Below are positions 24,801 through 32,855 of a stretch of 52,850 nt of DNA, in pieces. The DNA comes from Thiocystis violacea. GTDB taxonomy: Bacteria; Pseudomonadota; Gammaproteobacteria; Chromatiales; Chromatiaceae. Position 1 is the first letter of the stretch. Each line of letters begins with the position of its first letter. A program made the position numbers and the translations under genes. The stretch is from assembly GCF_016583575.1 (NCBI RefSeq), contig NZ_NRRG01000036.1:1-52850 (forward strand), in the 5' to 3' direction. The notes beneath the pieces were generated by a model. That model was given only the letters and a program-made list of their open reading frames with translations, was not told where the DNA came from and did no database searches.

Positions 24801-26027
24801 CTAAATCGCCTCCGGCGTATCCCGCGCCAGACAGCGCCGGTAACGTCCCTCGACCCGCTCGGCGAACCAGCGGGTGGTGAGCTTGCGGGTGATCTTGGGA
24901 CTCTTCAGGGCGATATCCGGAACCGCGGCGACCGGAACCGCAAGTCCACGCTGCCGGGCTAGATCCCGCACCCGCCCGTACAGCTCGGTGCGCTCGAAAT
25001 CGAAACTCTTTTCCAACAGCAGGTCGCGCTTGATGGCCGCACGCCCCAGGCCGAGAGCGGGGATGTCCTCCAGCGCGGCCTGGGTCTGGCTGCCGCCGAC
25101 CGGCTGGCCGTCCTTGTAGCGCAGGAGATCGCCGTCGGGCGCCAGCTCATGCCCCGACAGGGCCGCCGCCAGACGCTGGAAGGCGGCGTTGCGGCTGGCA
25201 TAGCGGCCGGCGTTGAAGTCGGCGAAGCGGTAGATCATGCGGTCGTAGCTCACCGGATAGTCGAGCAGCATGGCGGTTCCGAAATAGACGCCGCCACGGC
25301 GGGTGAAGACCTCCTCGCGGGCGCTCCCGGCCTTGCGCCAGGGATAGGGTCGCTCGCGCATCACTTGGGCCGCGAAGCCGACGCTCACCTGCATCGGGCC
25401 GCCGGTACGCACCGGATTCATGCCGCCGAGGAAGCGTTCGCCTTGCGGCAGCTCGGCGATCATCTCCTCGTAAAGCAACGAGAGTTCGCGCTCGGTGCGC
25501 AGCCCGGCGATGCGTTCCGCATAGGTCTTGCCGTTGGCTGACTCCTTGCGCAAGGCCACGTCCAGGACCGCGCCGGGGATCATGTAACGATCCAGTTTCT
25601 TGTCCATCTCGCGCCGCGCGATGCCCGGAAGGTCATGCACGACCGGGTCGGCCTGCCAGCCCGATTCCTGTTCGATGATGGCCGCGACCGCGCAGATCTT
25701 GTGCGGCTCGGAGGGAATGGACAGGGCGACGAGACTGGTCGCGATATCGCGCGCCCAGCCGTCGCGGTCACGGAGATCCGGCGGCAGCAGCTTGTTGGCG
25801 AGCGCCAGCGCCCGCGCGCGAGGGGATTTCGGGATGGCCGGCGCACTGGGCTTGGACGCGGATCGCGGCGCCCGCGTCAAGGGCTCGGGAGGACGCGCCG
25901 GCGTGTCGGCGCCCTTGCTGGATGTGACCGGCTTGCTGGCGCAACCCACCAGCATCGCCAGCACCGAGCCCATCAGCAGTAAACCGACCAGCCTAGACCA
26001 TGCCTTCACCTTGGTTCCAACCGCCAT
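24801..26027 (-). CDS. DUF1615 family lipoprotein
   Basis: A 408-residue predicted outer-membrane lipoprotein. A hydrophobic signal ends in the lipobox LAMLVGC (Cys at residue 29), followed by a Pro/Ser-rich linker. The mature domain carries the DUF1615 features, including AAIIEQESGWQADP with a lysozyme-like catalytic-looking Glu and MNPVRTGGPMQVSVGF. A lytic transglycosylase-like activity on peptidoglycan is an inference. I chose ATG 26027, preceded by GAAAGGCGATAGCG; an alternative ATG at 26057 overlaps the upstream gene by 11 bases and would lengthen the n-region by ten residues. Confidence 0.82.
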   Translation of the reverse strand: MAVGTKVKAWSRLVGLLLMGSVLAMLVGCASKPVTSSKGADTPARPPEPLTRAPRSASKPSAPAIPKSPRARALALANKLLPPDLRDRDGWARDIATSLVALSIPSEPHKICAVAAIIEQESGWQADPVVHDLPGIARREMDKKLDRYMIPGAVLDVALRKESANGKTYAERIAGLRTERELSLLYEEMIAELPQGERFLGGMNPVRTGGPMQVSVGFAAQVMRERPYPWRKAGSAREEVFTRRGGVYFGTAMLLDYPVSYDRMIYRFADFNAGRYASRNAAFQRLAAALSGHELAPDGDLLRYKDGQPVGGSQTQAALEDIPALGLGRAAIKRDLLLEKSFDFERTELYGRVRDLARQRGLAVPVAAVPDIALKSPKITRKLTTRWFAERVEGRYRRCLARDTPEAI

Positions 26028-26046
26028 CGCTATCGCCTTTCGTTGT

Positions 26047-26391
26047 TCAGCCGACATCCCCCTTCCCTATCGCCAGCTTCTCGCGCAGCCGCTCGCAGCG
26101 CCGCTCGCGCTCGGGTCCGGCCGGCAGGTCCAAGGCAAACGCCAGAACCTGACGCCGGTCGTGGGTCTGGTGCTCATGATACTTGGCGAGCGCCGCCCGC
26201 GCGCTCGGATCGCCCTCGGCAGCCAACGCCTCCCAAATCCGGACGGCTCCGCTCCAATCGCCACGCCGCCGATAGAGCCGCGCCAGTTCCAGCCGTCCGG
26301 CGGCCAGCGCGCCCTCCTCCGGCTCGGGCCGCGCCGGCTGACCGCGCGGACGCCTCAGGCGTTCAGCGACGGATCGGTCGGGCCTGTCCAT
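26047..26391 (-). CDS. Orphan TPR-like tail of MrfB/YprB-type nuclease
   Basis: A 114-residue Arg-rich protein with a tetratricopeptide-like helical pair: LELARLYRRRGDWSGAVRIW and ARAALAKYHEHQTHDRRQVL. This is very like the C-terminal TPR segment of the YprB/MrfB DEDD exonuclease, the usual partner of the MrfA helicase encoded upstream here, but the whole nuclease domain is absent. I infer a remnant or a reduced partner protein. It overlaps the upstream membrane-protein gene by 29 bases and the alternative start of the downstream lipoprotein gene. Confidence 0.55.
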   Translation of the reverse strand: MDRPDRSVAERLRRPRGQPARPEPEEGALAAGRLELARLYRRRGDWSGAVRIWEALAAEGDPSARAALAKYHEHQTHDRRQVLAFALDLPAGPERERRCERLREKLAIGKGDVG

Positions 26392-26812
26392 CGACCACGC
26401 GCCGACGCGGCAGCGGTTGCCGGAAAAACTGAATCAGACCCACCACCAGACAGGTCAGGGAGACGCCCAGCGCGAACGCCGAGTAGACCGCCTTATGGAG
26501 CAGGGACGCCTTGACCGGCGCCCAGTTGTTTAGACGCACCTTGAACAGTTCGGGTGCCACGAAATAGGCCAAGCCGTTCGTGTCGAGGGCGGTCAGCGAG
26601 CGACGCTCCAGATGGTTCTGGATCGGCTCGTTGTCGAGGAAAAGCTGGAAGCTTCCGCGCGTCTGCTCCAACGGCAAGGCCATGGTCGCGGGGGTCCACC
26701 AGATCTGGTCGTCGCCCCAAATGGCGCGGCTATAGTCGACGCCGAATTGGGCTCCGGCGACGGGGGCACCGATCAGCCCGATCAGCATCAAGGCATTCAT
26801 CTTACGTGTCAT
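26363..26812 (-). CDS. Unknown exported membrane protein
   Basis: A 149-residue protein I do not recognise. It has a cleavable-looking signal peptide (MNALMLIGLIGAPVAGAQF), a periplasmic part of about 85 residues rich in aromatic residues (WGDDQIWW, YFVAPELF), one transmembrane helix (about 108-132, YSAFALGVSLTCLVVGLIQFF) and a short basic cytoplasmic tail. Its start overlaps the mrfA stop codon (ATGA at 26809-26812), so it is translationally coupled to a cytoplasmic DNA-repair helicase, an odd pairing. Confidence 0.6.
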   Translation of the reverse strand: MTRKMNALMLIGLIGAPVAGAQFGVDYSRAIWGDDQIWWTPATMALPLEQTRGSFQLFLDNEPIQNHLERRSLTALDTNGLAYFVAPELFKVRLNNWAPVKASLLHKAVYSAFALGVSLTCLVVGLIQFFRQPLPRRRVVDGQARPIRR

Positions 26813-29292
26813 AGCTTGGGTGTCATCAAAGGAGATCCAAAACGGTCAAGGCCGCCTGACGCGGGGTGAGCGCGCGACTCGTCGCCCGGCGGTATGGGGC
26901 CAACACAGGCCGGACAGCCGCCGACGCAGGCGCAGCCAGTCACCAATTCCCGCGCGTCGGCGACCAGCCGTCGGGCATCGTCATAGAGCGGCGCGGAAAG
27001 CCCGACGCCGCCCGGATAGTTATCGTAGAGAAAAAGGGTGGGCTCGAAGCGGTCGGCCGCCGCGACGTCGAGCGTGCTGTTGTCCGGACCGCTCATCCGA
27101 CCGCGTCTATCGCCGATAGCGAACCAGGTGCCCTGCCCGTCCCCCACCGCGCGCCCGAGATCGCGCAACTCGGCCATCGCCCGCAGGGCCGCGACATGAT
27201 GCAGGACATAGGCCGCGCCAAGGAAGCCCTCGATCGCCTGCTGTCGATCCGGCAACGCGATCTCCAGCGCGACCGGATCGGCCTGCCACCAGACCGCCGT
27301 GGTGTGCATCTCCTGATCCGGGAGCGCGATGTTGCCATAGCCGATGTTGTCGTGGCTGTAATAGCGGATCTTTTTATAGCCGGAATAGCGGCGGACCAGA
27401 TGCACCTCGCCATTGGCCACCGCGCCCCGACCCCGAGCCCGGCCCTCGAAACGGTCAAGGATTTTAAGCCGGCTGTAATCGATGGCGTCGGTGTAATAGT
27501 CGGCTCGGGTGGGGGTGACGAACGCCTTGCGGCCGGTCCAGTCGAGCCGTTCGACCTGGTAGGGCTGGGACTGGACCATGTAGATGGCCCCTTCGTAAAG
27601 GGTGCCCGGCGCGCTGCTGAAATCCACCTCGGCGATGATGGTCTGACCGCCCCCGGTCGTGTCGATGACGACAAAGTTGCCCTCCGCGACCGAACGCAGC
27701 GAGACGGCGTTGGCCGGGTAGCTGTCCGCGACCCAATACCAGTGCTCCCCCTGGTGCTGGAGCACGCCCTCGTCGCGCAGATAGCCGAGCATCTCGCCCA
27801 GATCCTCCGCGCCGAAGGTCTCGCCGTCGCGAAACGGCAGCTCGAAGGCGGCGCAGCGCACCTGCTCCAGCAGGATGAGGAGTTGATCCGGGTGGATGCG
27901 GGCGTGCTCGGGCGAGGCGTCGAACAGAAACTCGGGATGGCGGATGAGGTATTGGTCAAGCGGATCGCTGGTCGCCACCAGCACCCCGAGCGAGGGTCGC
28001 AGCCGCCGCCCGGCCCGCCCAAGCCGCTGACGGGTCGCCGCCACCGTGCCCGGATAGCCGTTGAGGATGGCCACATCCAGCGCCCCGATGTCCACCCCCA
28101 GTTCCAGCGCCGAGGTCGCGACGACCAGATCCACCGTGCCCGCGCGCATCGCCTGCTCTCCACGCCGCCGCTCGCTCGGCAGATAGCCGCCGCGATAGGC
28201 CAGCACGCGCGGCGGGCGGCGCGGGTCGCGGTCGAAGACGTCCTTCAGATATTTGGTGATGACCTCCACCATGAGCCGCGAGCGGGCGAAGACGATCACC
28301 TTGAGCCCCAGCTTGGCCGCCAGGCGGGCGATGCGGGTCGTCTGCGAGCGGGCCGAGGCGCGGATGCCGAGATCCGGATTGATGACCGGTGGGTTCCAGA
28401 GCAGCAGATGCCGCTCGCCCTGAGGCGCGCCGCTCTCCAGGATCGCCTCGACCGGCGCGCCGATCAGCCGCTCCGCCAGCTCGGCCGGATTGGCGATGGT
28501 CGCCGACGCGAAAACGAAGGTCGGCTCGACACCGTAGAAGCGGCAGATGCGCCGCAGACGGCGAAAGACGTTGGCCACATGCGAGCCGAAGACACCGCGA
28601 TAGCTGTGCAGCTCGTCGACCACCACGTACTCCAGCCCCTCGAAGAACCGAGCCCACTTGGTGTGATGCGGCAGGATCGCCTGGTGCAGCATGTCCGGGT
28701 TGCTGACCACGATGTCGCCACGCGTGCGCACCGCCTTACGCGCATCGCCCGGCGTGTCCCCATCGAAGGTGAACGCCTTGACCCCCTCCCCGCCCGCCTC
28801 GGTCAGCGCCCGGCTCAGCTCCATCAGTTCCGCCACCTGATCCTGGGCGAGCGCCTTGGTCGGGAAGAGATAGAGCGCCTTGCGGCCTTCGCTCAGGACG
28901 GATTGCAGCACCGGCAGGTTGTAGCAGAGCGTTTTACCGGACGCGGTCGGGGTCGCGACCACCAGATGGCGATGGGCGCGCGCCAGATCCCAGGCGGCGC
29001 GCTGGTGGCTGTAGAGCTGACTCAGACCGCGCGCTCGTAGCGCCTGGCTTAGGGTCGGATCCAGATCGAAGGGCAGATCACGCCAGCGCGCCGCGCAGGC
29101 TGGCTGTGTCTGCTGGGCGGTAATGCGGTAGGCATATTTGGCGAGCAACCTAACACTCAAGCGTTCGATCGGCAGAATCGCCGATTCAGCGCGATGGCTG
29201 ACTGTAGATTCATCGTGCGATTTCAGGAGTGTCACTTCCGGATGGCCTGCGTCTCGTCGCAAAAAATTGGGCACTACTTGGCCACTGCGCAA
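26809..29292 (-). CDS. mrfA: MrfA/YprA-type DEAD/DEAH-box helicase with MZB domain
   Basis: An 827-residue superfamily-2 DNA helicase. Motif I is ATPTASGKT (Lys120), motif II DELH (226-229), motif III ASAT, and motif VI QRLGRAGRR. The DUF1998/MZB zinc domain at the C-terminus has four cysteines in TGCACVGGCPACVGP. In Bacillus MrfA works with the nuclease MrfB in excising mitomycin-C damage. The first 87 residues up to LRARG differ sharply from the second, truncated mrfA copy at 31590-32441, whereas the following 520 bp are nearly identical, so the 5' end of this gene may have been acquired by recombination. The ATG at 29292 is the only good start; no strong SD is seen. Confidence 0.88.
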   Translation of the reverse strand: MRSGQVVPNFLRRDAGHPEVTLLKSHDESTVSHRAESAILPIERLSVRLLAKYAYRITAQQTQPACAARWRDLPFDLDPTLSQALRARGLSQLYSHQRAAWDLARAHRHLVVATPTASGKTLCYNLPVLQSVLSEGRKALYLFPTKALAQDQVAELMELSRALTEAGGEGVKAFTFDGDTPGDARKAVRTRGDIVVSNPDMLHQAILPHHTKWARFFEGLEYVVVDELHSYRGVFGSHVANVFRRLRRICRFYGVEPTFVFASATIANPAELAERLIGAPVEAILESGAPQGERHLLLWNPPVINPDLGIRASARSQTTRIARLAAKLGLKVIVFARSRLMVEVITKYLKDVFDRDPRRPPRVLAYRGGYLPSERRRGEQAMRAGTVDLVVATSALELGVDIGALDVAILNGYPGTVAATRQRLGRAGRRLRPSLGVLVATSDPLDQYLIRHPEFLFDASPEHARIHPDQLLILLEQVRCAAFELPFRDGETFGAEDLGEMLGYLRDEGVLQHQGEHWYWVADSYPANAVSLRSVAEGNFVVIDTTGGGQTIIAEVDFSSAPGTLYEGAIYMVQSQPYQVERLDWTGRKAFVTPTRADYYTDAIDYSRLKILDRFEGRARGRGAVANGEVHLVRRYSGYKKIRYYSHDNIGYGNIALPDQEMHTTAVWWQADPVALEIALPDRQQAIEGFLGAAYVLHHVAALRAMAELRDLGRAVGDGQGTWFAIGDRRGRMSGPDNSTLDVAAADRFEPTLFLYDNYPGGVGLSAPLYDDARRLVADARELVTGCACVGGCPACVGPIPPGDESRAHPASGGLDRFGSPLMTPKL
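28508..29027. repeat. 520-bp segment duplicated at 31590-32242
   Basis: This part of mrfA matches 31590-32242 in the same orientation once the 124-bp insertion and its 9-bp duplication are subtracted (520 bp in both). I count about a dozen mismatches, so identity is near 98%. At 29027 the similarity drops abruptly to that of distant homologues; at 28508 it stops because the second copy is truncated. Confidence 0.9.
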
Positions 29293-29772
29293 CGCGCTGG
29301 CATGGTCGAGAGGATCAATAACGGTAACTGTTGATTACACGGCTTGGAAAACCACTTCGCCAAACACGCACGACCAATCGCCTTCCGCGCACCAGCCTCG
29401 CCGATTGTGTTACAGCCGAGTGCGCGACACCGTTCACGTTCCCGACGAGTCATCGAAATGCCGAAGAATGGTCGGATCAGACCCAGTTGCTCCAAACAAA
29501 CTTCACCCAGCTCCCGACATGCCGCAGAAAGGCTCGACGGCACGCGCAGTGTCGATCTTACTCGGCGAGCGCCGACACTGGTACGTCATGGCGATGAAAC
29601 ATCATTTGCCAAGAACACACAGCGGTTAGCTGATCGACCGCCTTTCGATGCAACCACAGCAATTGAATTGGCATCCATTGGTGTCCAACGGGGCCAGCAA
29701 TGAGTATCTTGATGCACTGTTGACACTCCGACAGACCGCATCCTCGAAAACAGCAAGCTCAGGATCTTCGCC
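29293..29772. other. Non-coding or decayed stretch between mrfA and the ATPase/TOPRIM cassette
   Basis: About 480 bases with lower GC and no recognisable gene. Short open frames on both strands give no family resemblance. It belongs to the DNA that lies between the two mrfA copies and so probably arrived with the cassette; it must contain the cassette promoter, though I cannot point to one. Confidence 0.45.
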
Positions 29773-30966
29773 ATGCAGATCGAATCCATACGCCTGAAGA
29801 ACTTTCGCGCCTTCAGGGACGTGCATCTGAGAGAGCTTCCGCGCTTCTGCGTGCTGGTAGGCGCCAACGGCACCGGCAAGAGCACGCTGTTCTCGGTGTT
29901 CGCCTTCCTGCGCGACGCGATGACGACCAATGTCACGGCGGCGTTGGGACGGTTGGGCGGTAGCCGCGGCCTGACCGAAGTCCGCAGCCGGGGATGTTCG
30001 GATCCGATCGAGATCGAGATCAAATTCCGTGCGACGCTCGCCAAGGGTCAGTCGCGGCGAATCACCTATGAGCTTCACATCGACGAACAGGCGGGCCGGC
30101 CTGTCGTCAAGCGGGAGATCCTGCAATACCGGCGCGGCAGCCGGGGACAGCCTTGGCGCTACCTCGACTTTTCCTGCGGAGTCGGCGATGCGGTCACCAA
30201 CGAACTGGAGTCGGTGAGCGACGAGACCCAGTTGCAGCGTGATCAGCAGACACTGAAGAGCCCGGACATCCTGGCGATCAAGGCGCTGGCCCAGTTCGAG
30301 CGTTTCCCCGCCGTGGTCGCGCTTGGCAATCTGATCGAGAACTGGCACCTGTCGGACTTCCACATCAGCCGTGCACGACCCGAGACCGACGCCGGCTATG
30401 CGGAACACCTGTCACGCGAAGGGGAGAACCTCTCGCTGGTGGTGGACTACCTCTACAAGCAGCATCCGCCCGTCTTCCAGGACATCCTGGATCGGCTGAA
30501 GCATCGCATCCCAGGCATCACGCGCGTGGAAGCCAAGCCCACCGAGGAGGGACGGGTGCTGCTGAGATTCCAGGATGGGGCTTTCGAGGATCCTTTCCTG
30601 GCGCGTTATGTCTCGGACGGGACGATCAAGATGCTGGCCTATCTGGTCCTGCTCTACGATCCGCATCCGCACCCCCTGCTCTGCGTCGAGGAGCCCGAGA
30701 ACCAACTGTATCCATCCTTGCTGTGGGATCTGGCGGAAGAGTTCAGGGCTTACGCCCAACGTGGCGGACAGGTGTTCGTCACCACCCATTCGCCTGATTT
30801 TCTCAATGCCGTCGGGATCGACGAAGTCTTCTGGCTGGTCAAGGAACAGGGTTACACACAGGCCTATCGCGCCGCCGACGATCCCCAGATCCAAGCCTAC
30901 ATGGAAGCAGGCGATCAGATGGGTTATCTCTGGAAGCAGGGACTTTTTCCAGGTGTGAACCCGTGA
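29773..30966 (+). CDS. SMC/OLD-like AAA ATPase
   Basis: A 397-residue soluble ABC-type ATPase. It begins IESIRLKNFRAFRDV, the usual start of RecF/SMC/OLD ATPases; Walker A is GANGTGKST (30-38), the signature-like stretch is YVSDGTIKMLAYL, Walker B CVEEPENQLYP, and the His switch VTTHSPDFL. No coiled-coil arm of SMC length is present. The stop overlaps the GTG start of the DUF4276 gene, so the two proteins are surely partners. Family pairs of this kind (ATPase plus TOPRIM-like effector) include the PARIS and OLD/Gabija defence systems; the match here is by architecture only. Confidence 0.85.
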   Translation: MQIESIRLKNFRAFRDVHLRELPRFCVLVGANGTGKSTLFSVFAFLRDAMTTNVTAALGRLGGSRGLTEVRSRGCSDPIEIEIKFRATLAKGQSRRITYELHIDEQAGRPVVKREILQYRRGSRGQPWRYLDFSCGVGDAVTNELESVSDETQLQRDQQTLKSPDILAIKALAQFERFPAVVALGNLIENWHLSDFHISRARPETDAGYAEHLSREGENLSLVVDYLYKQHPPVFQDILDRLKHRIPGITRVEAKPTEEGRVLLRFQDGAFEDPFLARYVSDGTIKMLAYLVLLYDPHPHPLLCVEEPENQLYPSLLWDLAEEFRAYAQRGGQVFVTTHSPDFLNAVGIDEVFWLVKEQGYTQAYRAADDPQIQAYMEAGDQMGYLWKQGLFPGVNP

Positions 30967-31520
30967 TCGAGCATCTTGTCTTCCTGCTCGAAGAGCCGTC
31001 CGCCGCAGACTTTCTGAGAGGTACGCAACAGCACTGGCTGCCGCTCGGAGTGACAGCGCATTTCCTGGTCTTTGAAGGCAAACAAGATCTGGAAAAGCAG
31101 ATGGTGCGGCGACTGCAAGGGTGGTTGCGGCCCAACAGCCGCTTCCTCGTCCTGAGAGATCAGGACAGCGGCGATTGTGTGCAGATCAAGATGCGCCTGG
31201 CCGACCTGTGCTCTCAGGCCGGCAAACCAGAAGCCATCGTCCGGATCGCATGCCGGGAGCTGGAAGCCTTCTTCGTGGGTGACTGGCAGGCGGTGTCGGA
31301 GGCGTTCGACAAACCCGCGCTCGCGGCGCACGACCGCAAGGCGAAGTACCGCAACCCGGATAGCCTAGGCAGTCCGTCACGCGAACTGTCCAAGGCGATT
31401 CCAACTTACCAAAAGGGCGACGGCGCTCGCCGGATCGCACCGCTGCTGATACCGCAGCGGAACCGCTCGACGAGCTTCCTGGCACTGTACCGGTCACTGA
31501 TCCAGTTGGCAGAGTCGTAG
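30963..31520 (+). CDS. DUF4276 (TOPRIM-like) protein
   Basis: A 185-residue protein starting with GTG overlapping the ATPase stop (GTGA). It shows the DUF4276 pattern: an early acidic LLEEPSA (Glu10, Glu11), the metal-binding RDQDSGD (Asp66, Asp68, Asp71) and [12 protein letters not shown] (98-108). The E...DxDxxD arrangement is that of TOPRIM nucleases, so a metal-dependent nuclease acting with the ATPase is plausible, but no activity is established for the family as far as I know. It has 8 Lys/Arg-rich C-terminal turns and no membrane segment. A few tens of bases downstream the truncated mrfA copy begins. Confidence 0.75.
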   Translation: MIEHLVFLLEEPSAADFLRGTQQHWLPLGVTAHFLVFEGKQDLEKQMVRRLQGWLRPNSRFLVLRDQDSGDCVQIKMRLADLCSQAGKPEAIVRIACRELEAFFVGDWQAVSEAFDKPALAAHDRKAKYRNPDSLGSPSRELSKAIPTYQKGDGARRIAPLLIPQRNRSTSFLALYRSLIQLAES

Positions 31521-31589
31521 CCAGAACGGCTCGTCGTGTCAGGACCTCGCATCTGCAACGCGAACTCAGATCCAGCGCTACCGAGGGAC

Positions 31590-32441
31590 GCAAAGATGAA
31601 GGTCGGCTCGACCCCATAGAAACGGCAGATGCGCCGCAGACGGCGAAAGACGTTGGCCACATGCGAGCCGAAGACACCGCGATAGCTGTGCAGCTCGTCG
31701 ACCACCACGTACTCCAGCCCCTCGAAGAACCGAGCCCACTTGGTGTGATGCGGCAGAATCGCCTGGTGCAGCATGTCCGGGTTGCTGAGCACGATGTCGC
31801 CGCGCGTGCGCACCGCCTTGCGCGCATCGCCCGGCGTGTCCCCATCGAAGGTGAACGCCTTGACCCCCTCCCCGCCCGCCTCGGTCAGCGCCCGGCTCAG
31901 TTCCATCAGTTCCGCCACCTGATCCTGGGCGAGCGCCTTGGTCGGGAAGCAGCAATTCCCGGCGAACGCTAACCTCTTGAAAAGATAGGTTACTATTTTG
32001 CAAACCTTGTTGCTTCCAAAAGCCAGATTATTTCTAAATCAGCGGCTTACGATCCGTTCGCCGGGAATTGCTGGTCGGGAAGAGATAGAGCGCCTTGCCG
32101 CCTTCGCTCAGGACGGATTGCAGCACCGGCAGGTTGTAGCAGAGCGTTTTACCGGACGCGGTCGGGGTCGCGACCACCAGGTGGCGATGGGCGCGCGCCA
32201 GATCCCAGGCGGCGCGCTGGTGGCTGTAGAGCTGACTCAGACGGCGCGCGCGCAGGGCATGGACGAGCTGGGGCGAGAGGTCCGAAGGGAAATCACGCCA
32301 GCTCGCCGGGCGCGCCGGCTCGACCCGCTGGGCGGCGATGCGGGCGCGATACTTGGCCGCGAGGCGATACGTCAGGCGAGAGACCGCATCCTCGGAGAAA
32401 TCGCTCCGCCCGCCAGGGGCGTTGCTCGACATGGAGCGCAT
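31590..32441 (-). pseudogene. Truncated second copy of mrfA, interrupted by a MITE
   Basis: The 5' third of an mrfA gene, encoding motif I through the DELH box and stopping after FIFAS, where the sequence switches to unrelated DNA at about 31590. Its N-terminus (MSSNAPGGRSDFSEDAV, then RLAAKYRARIAAQRVEPARP) looks like a normal mrfA start but differs from the intact copy. The frame is broken by a 124-bp insertion at 31950-32073; translation from the start would end at 32034 inside it. No functional helicase can be made from it. Confidence 0.88.
31950..32073. mobile_element. 124-bp MITE with 19-bp perfect terminal inverted repeats and 9-bp target duplication
   Basis: The ends are exact inverted copies: CAGCAATTCCCGGCGAACG at 31950-31968 and its complement at 32055-32073. 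Flanking both sides is the direct repeat GTCGGGAAG (31941-31949 and 32074-32082). The intact mrfA carries the uninterrupted site once (28859-28867), which proves insertion. The 86-base interior is AT-rich and non-coding, so the element must be moved by a transposase encoded elsewhere. A 9-bp duplication and CAG-type ends would fit families such as ISAs1 or IS4, but I cannot assign one. Confidence 0.95.
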
Positions 32442-32855
32442 TGGCCTCTACCTGCTCGTTTCGGTTCACATGGATTCGCCAAACAGAAGTCGACCCGGCG
32501 GCGCGACTCTTGCCGTCGGTCCTTGGCTTTGGCGCCTGGTCTCACCAAAGAGTTTCCACGGGTCACGACATGGGGGCATTTTGGTATTCCTGACAGGCAC
32601 CGCGGCTCGCGCGACGGATCGACGATCCGCGCGCCAGCCTCGAACCGATCCCCGAATGTCTGGTCAAGCGTTTCGGTGCGGAAGCCTCGTAGATGGGTCG
32701 AGCTTGTCCTGAGCGAAGCCGAAAGGCGCGGTGAAACCCATCGCCCCGCGCCGCCCCGAAAAACCGGGGGCCGGGCTTGTGCCCAATGGCCTTGCCGGGT
32801 CGCGCCGCGATCCGCTAGAGTTTGTGTATTCAGTGGTTTGACAGAGGACACGGGC
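32442..32855. other. Intergenic region with fragment of a common genomic repeat
   Basis: About 410 bases with no supported gene. At 32692-32745 there is GATGGGT, then CTTGTCCTGAGCGAAGCC, then AACCCATC, resembling the widespread short intergenic repeat around TCCTGAGCGAAG whose ends can pair. The rest holds nothing I recognise. Confidence 0.45.

Noticed and set aside
29274-29543. An 89-codon minus-strand frame whose end (RERERCRALG, KAIGRA) loosely recalls the C-terminus of cytosine DNA methyltransferases
   Set aside because: The key Asn-Ala-Val-Pro of that motif is missing and no upstream methylase domain exists in any frame, so the likeness is not enough for a call.
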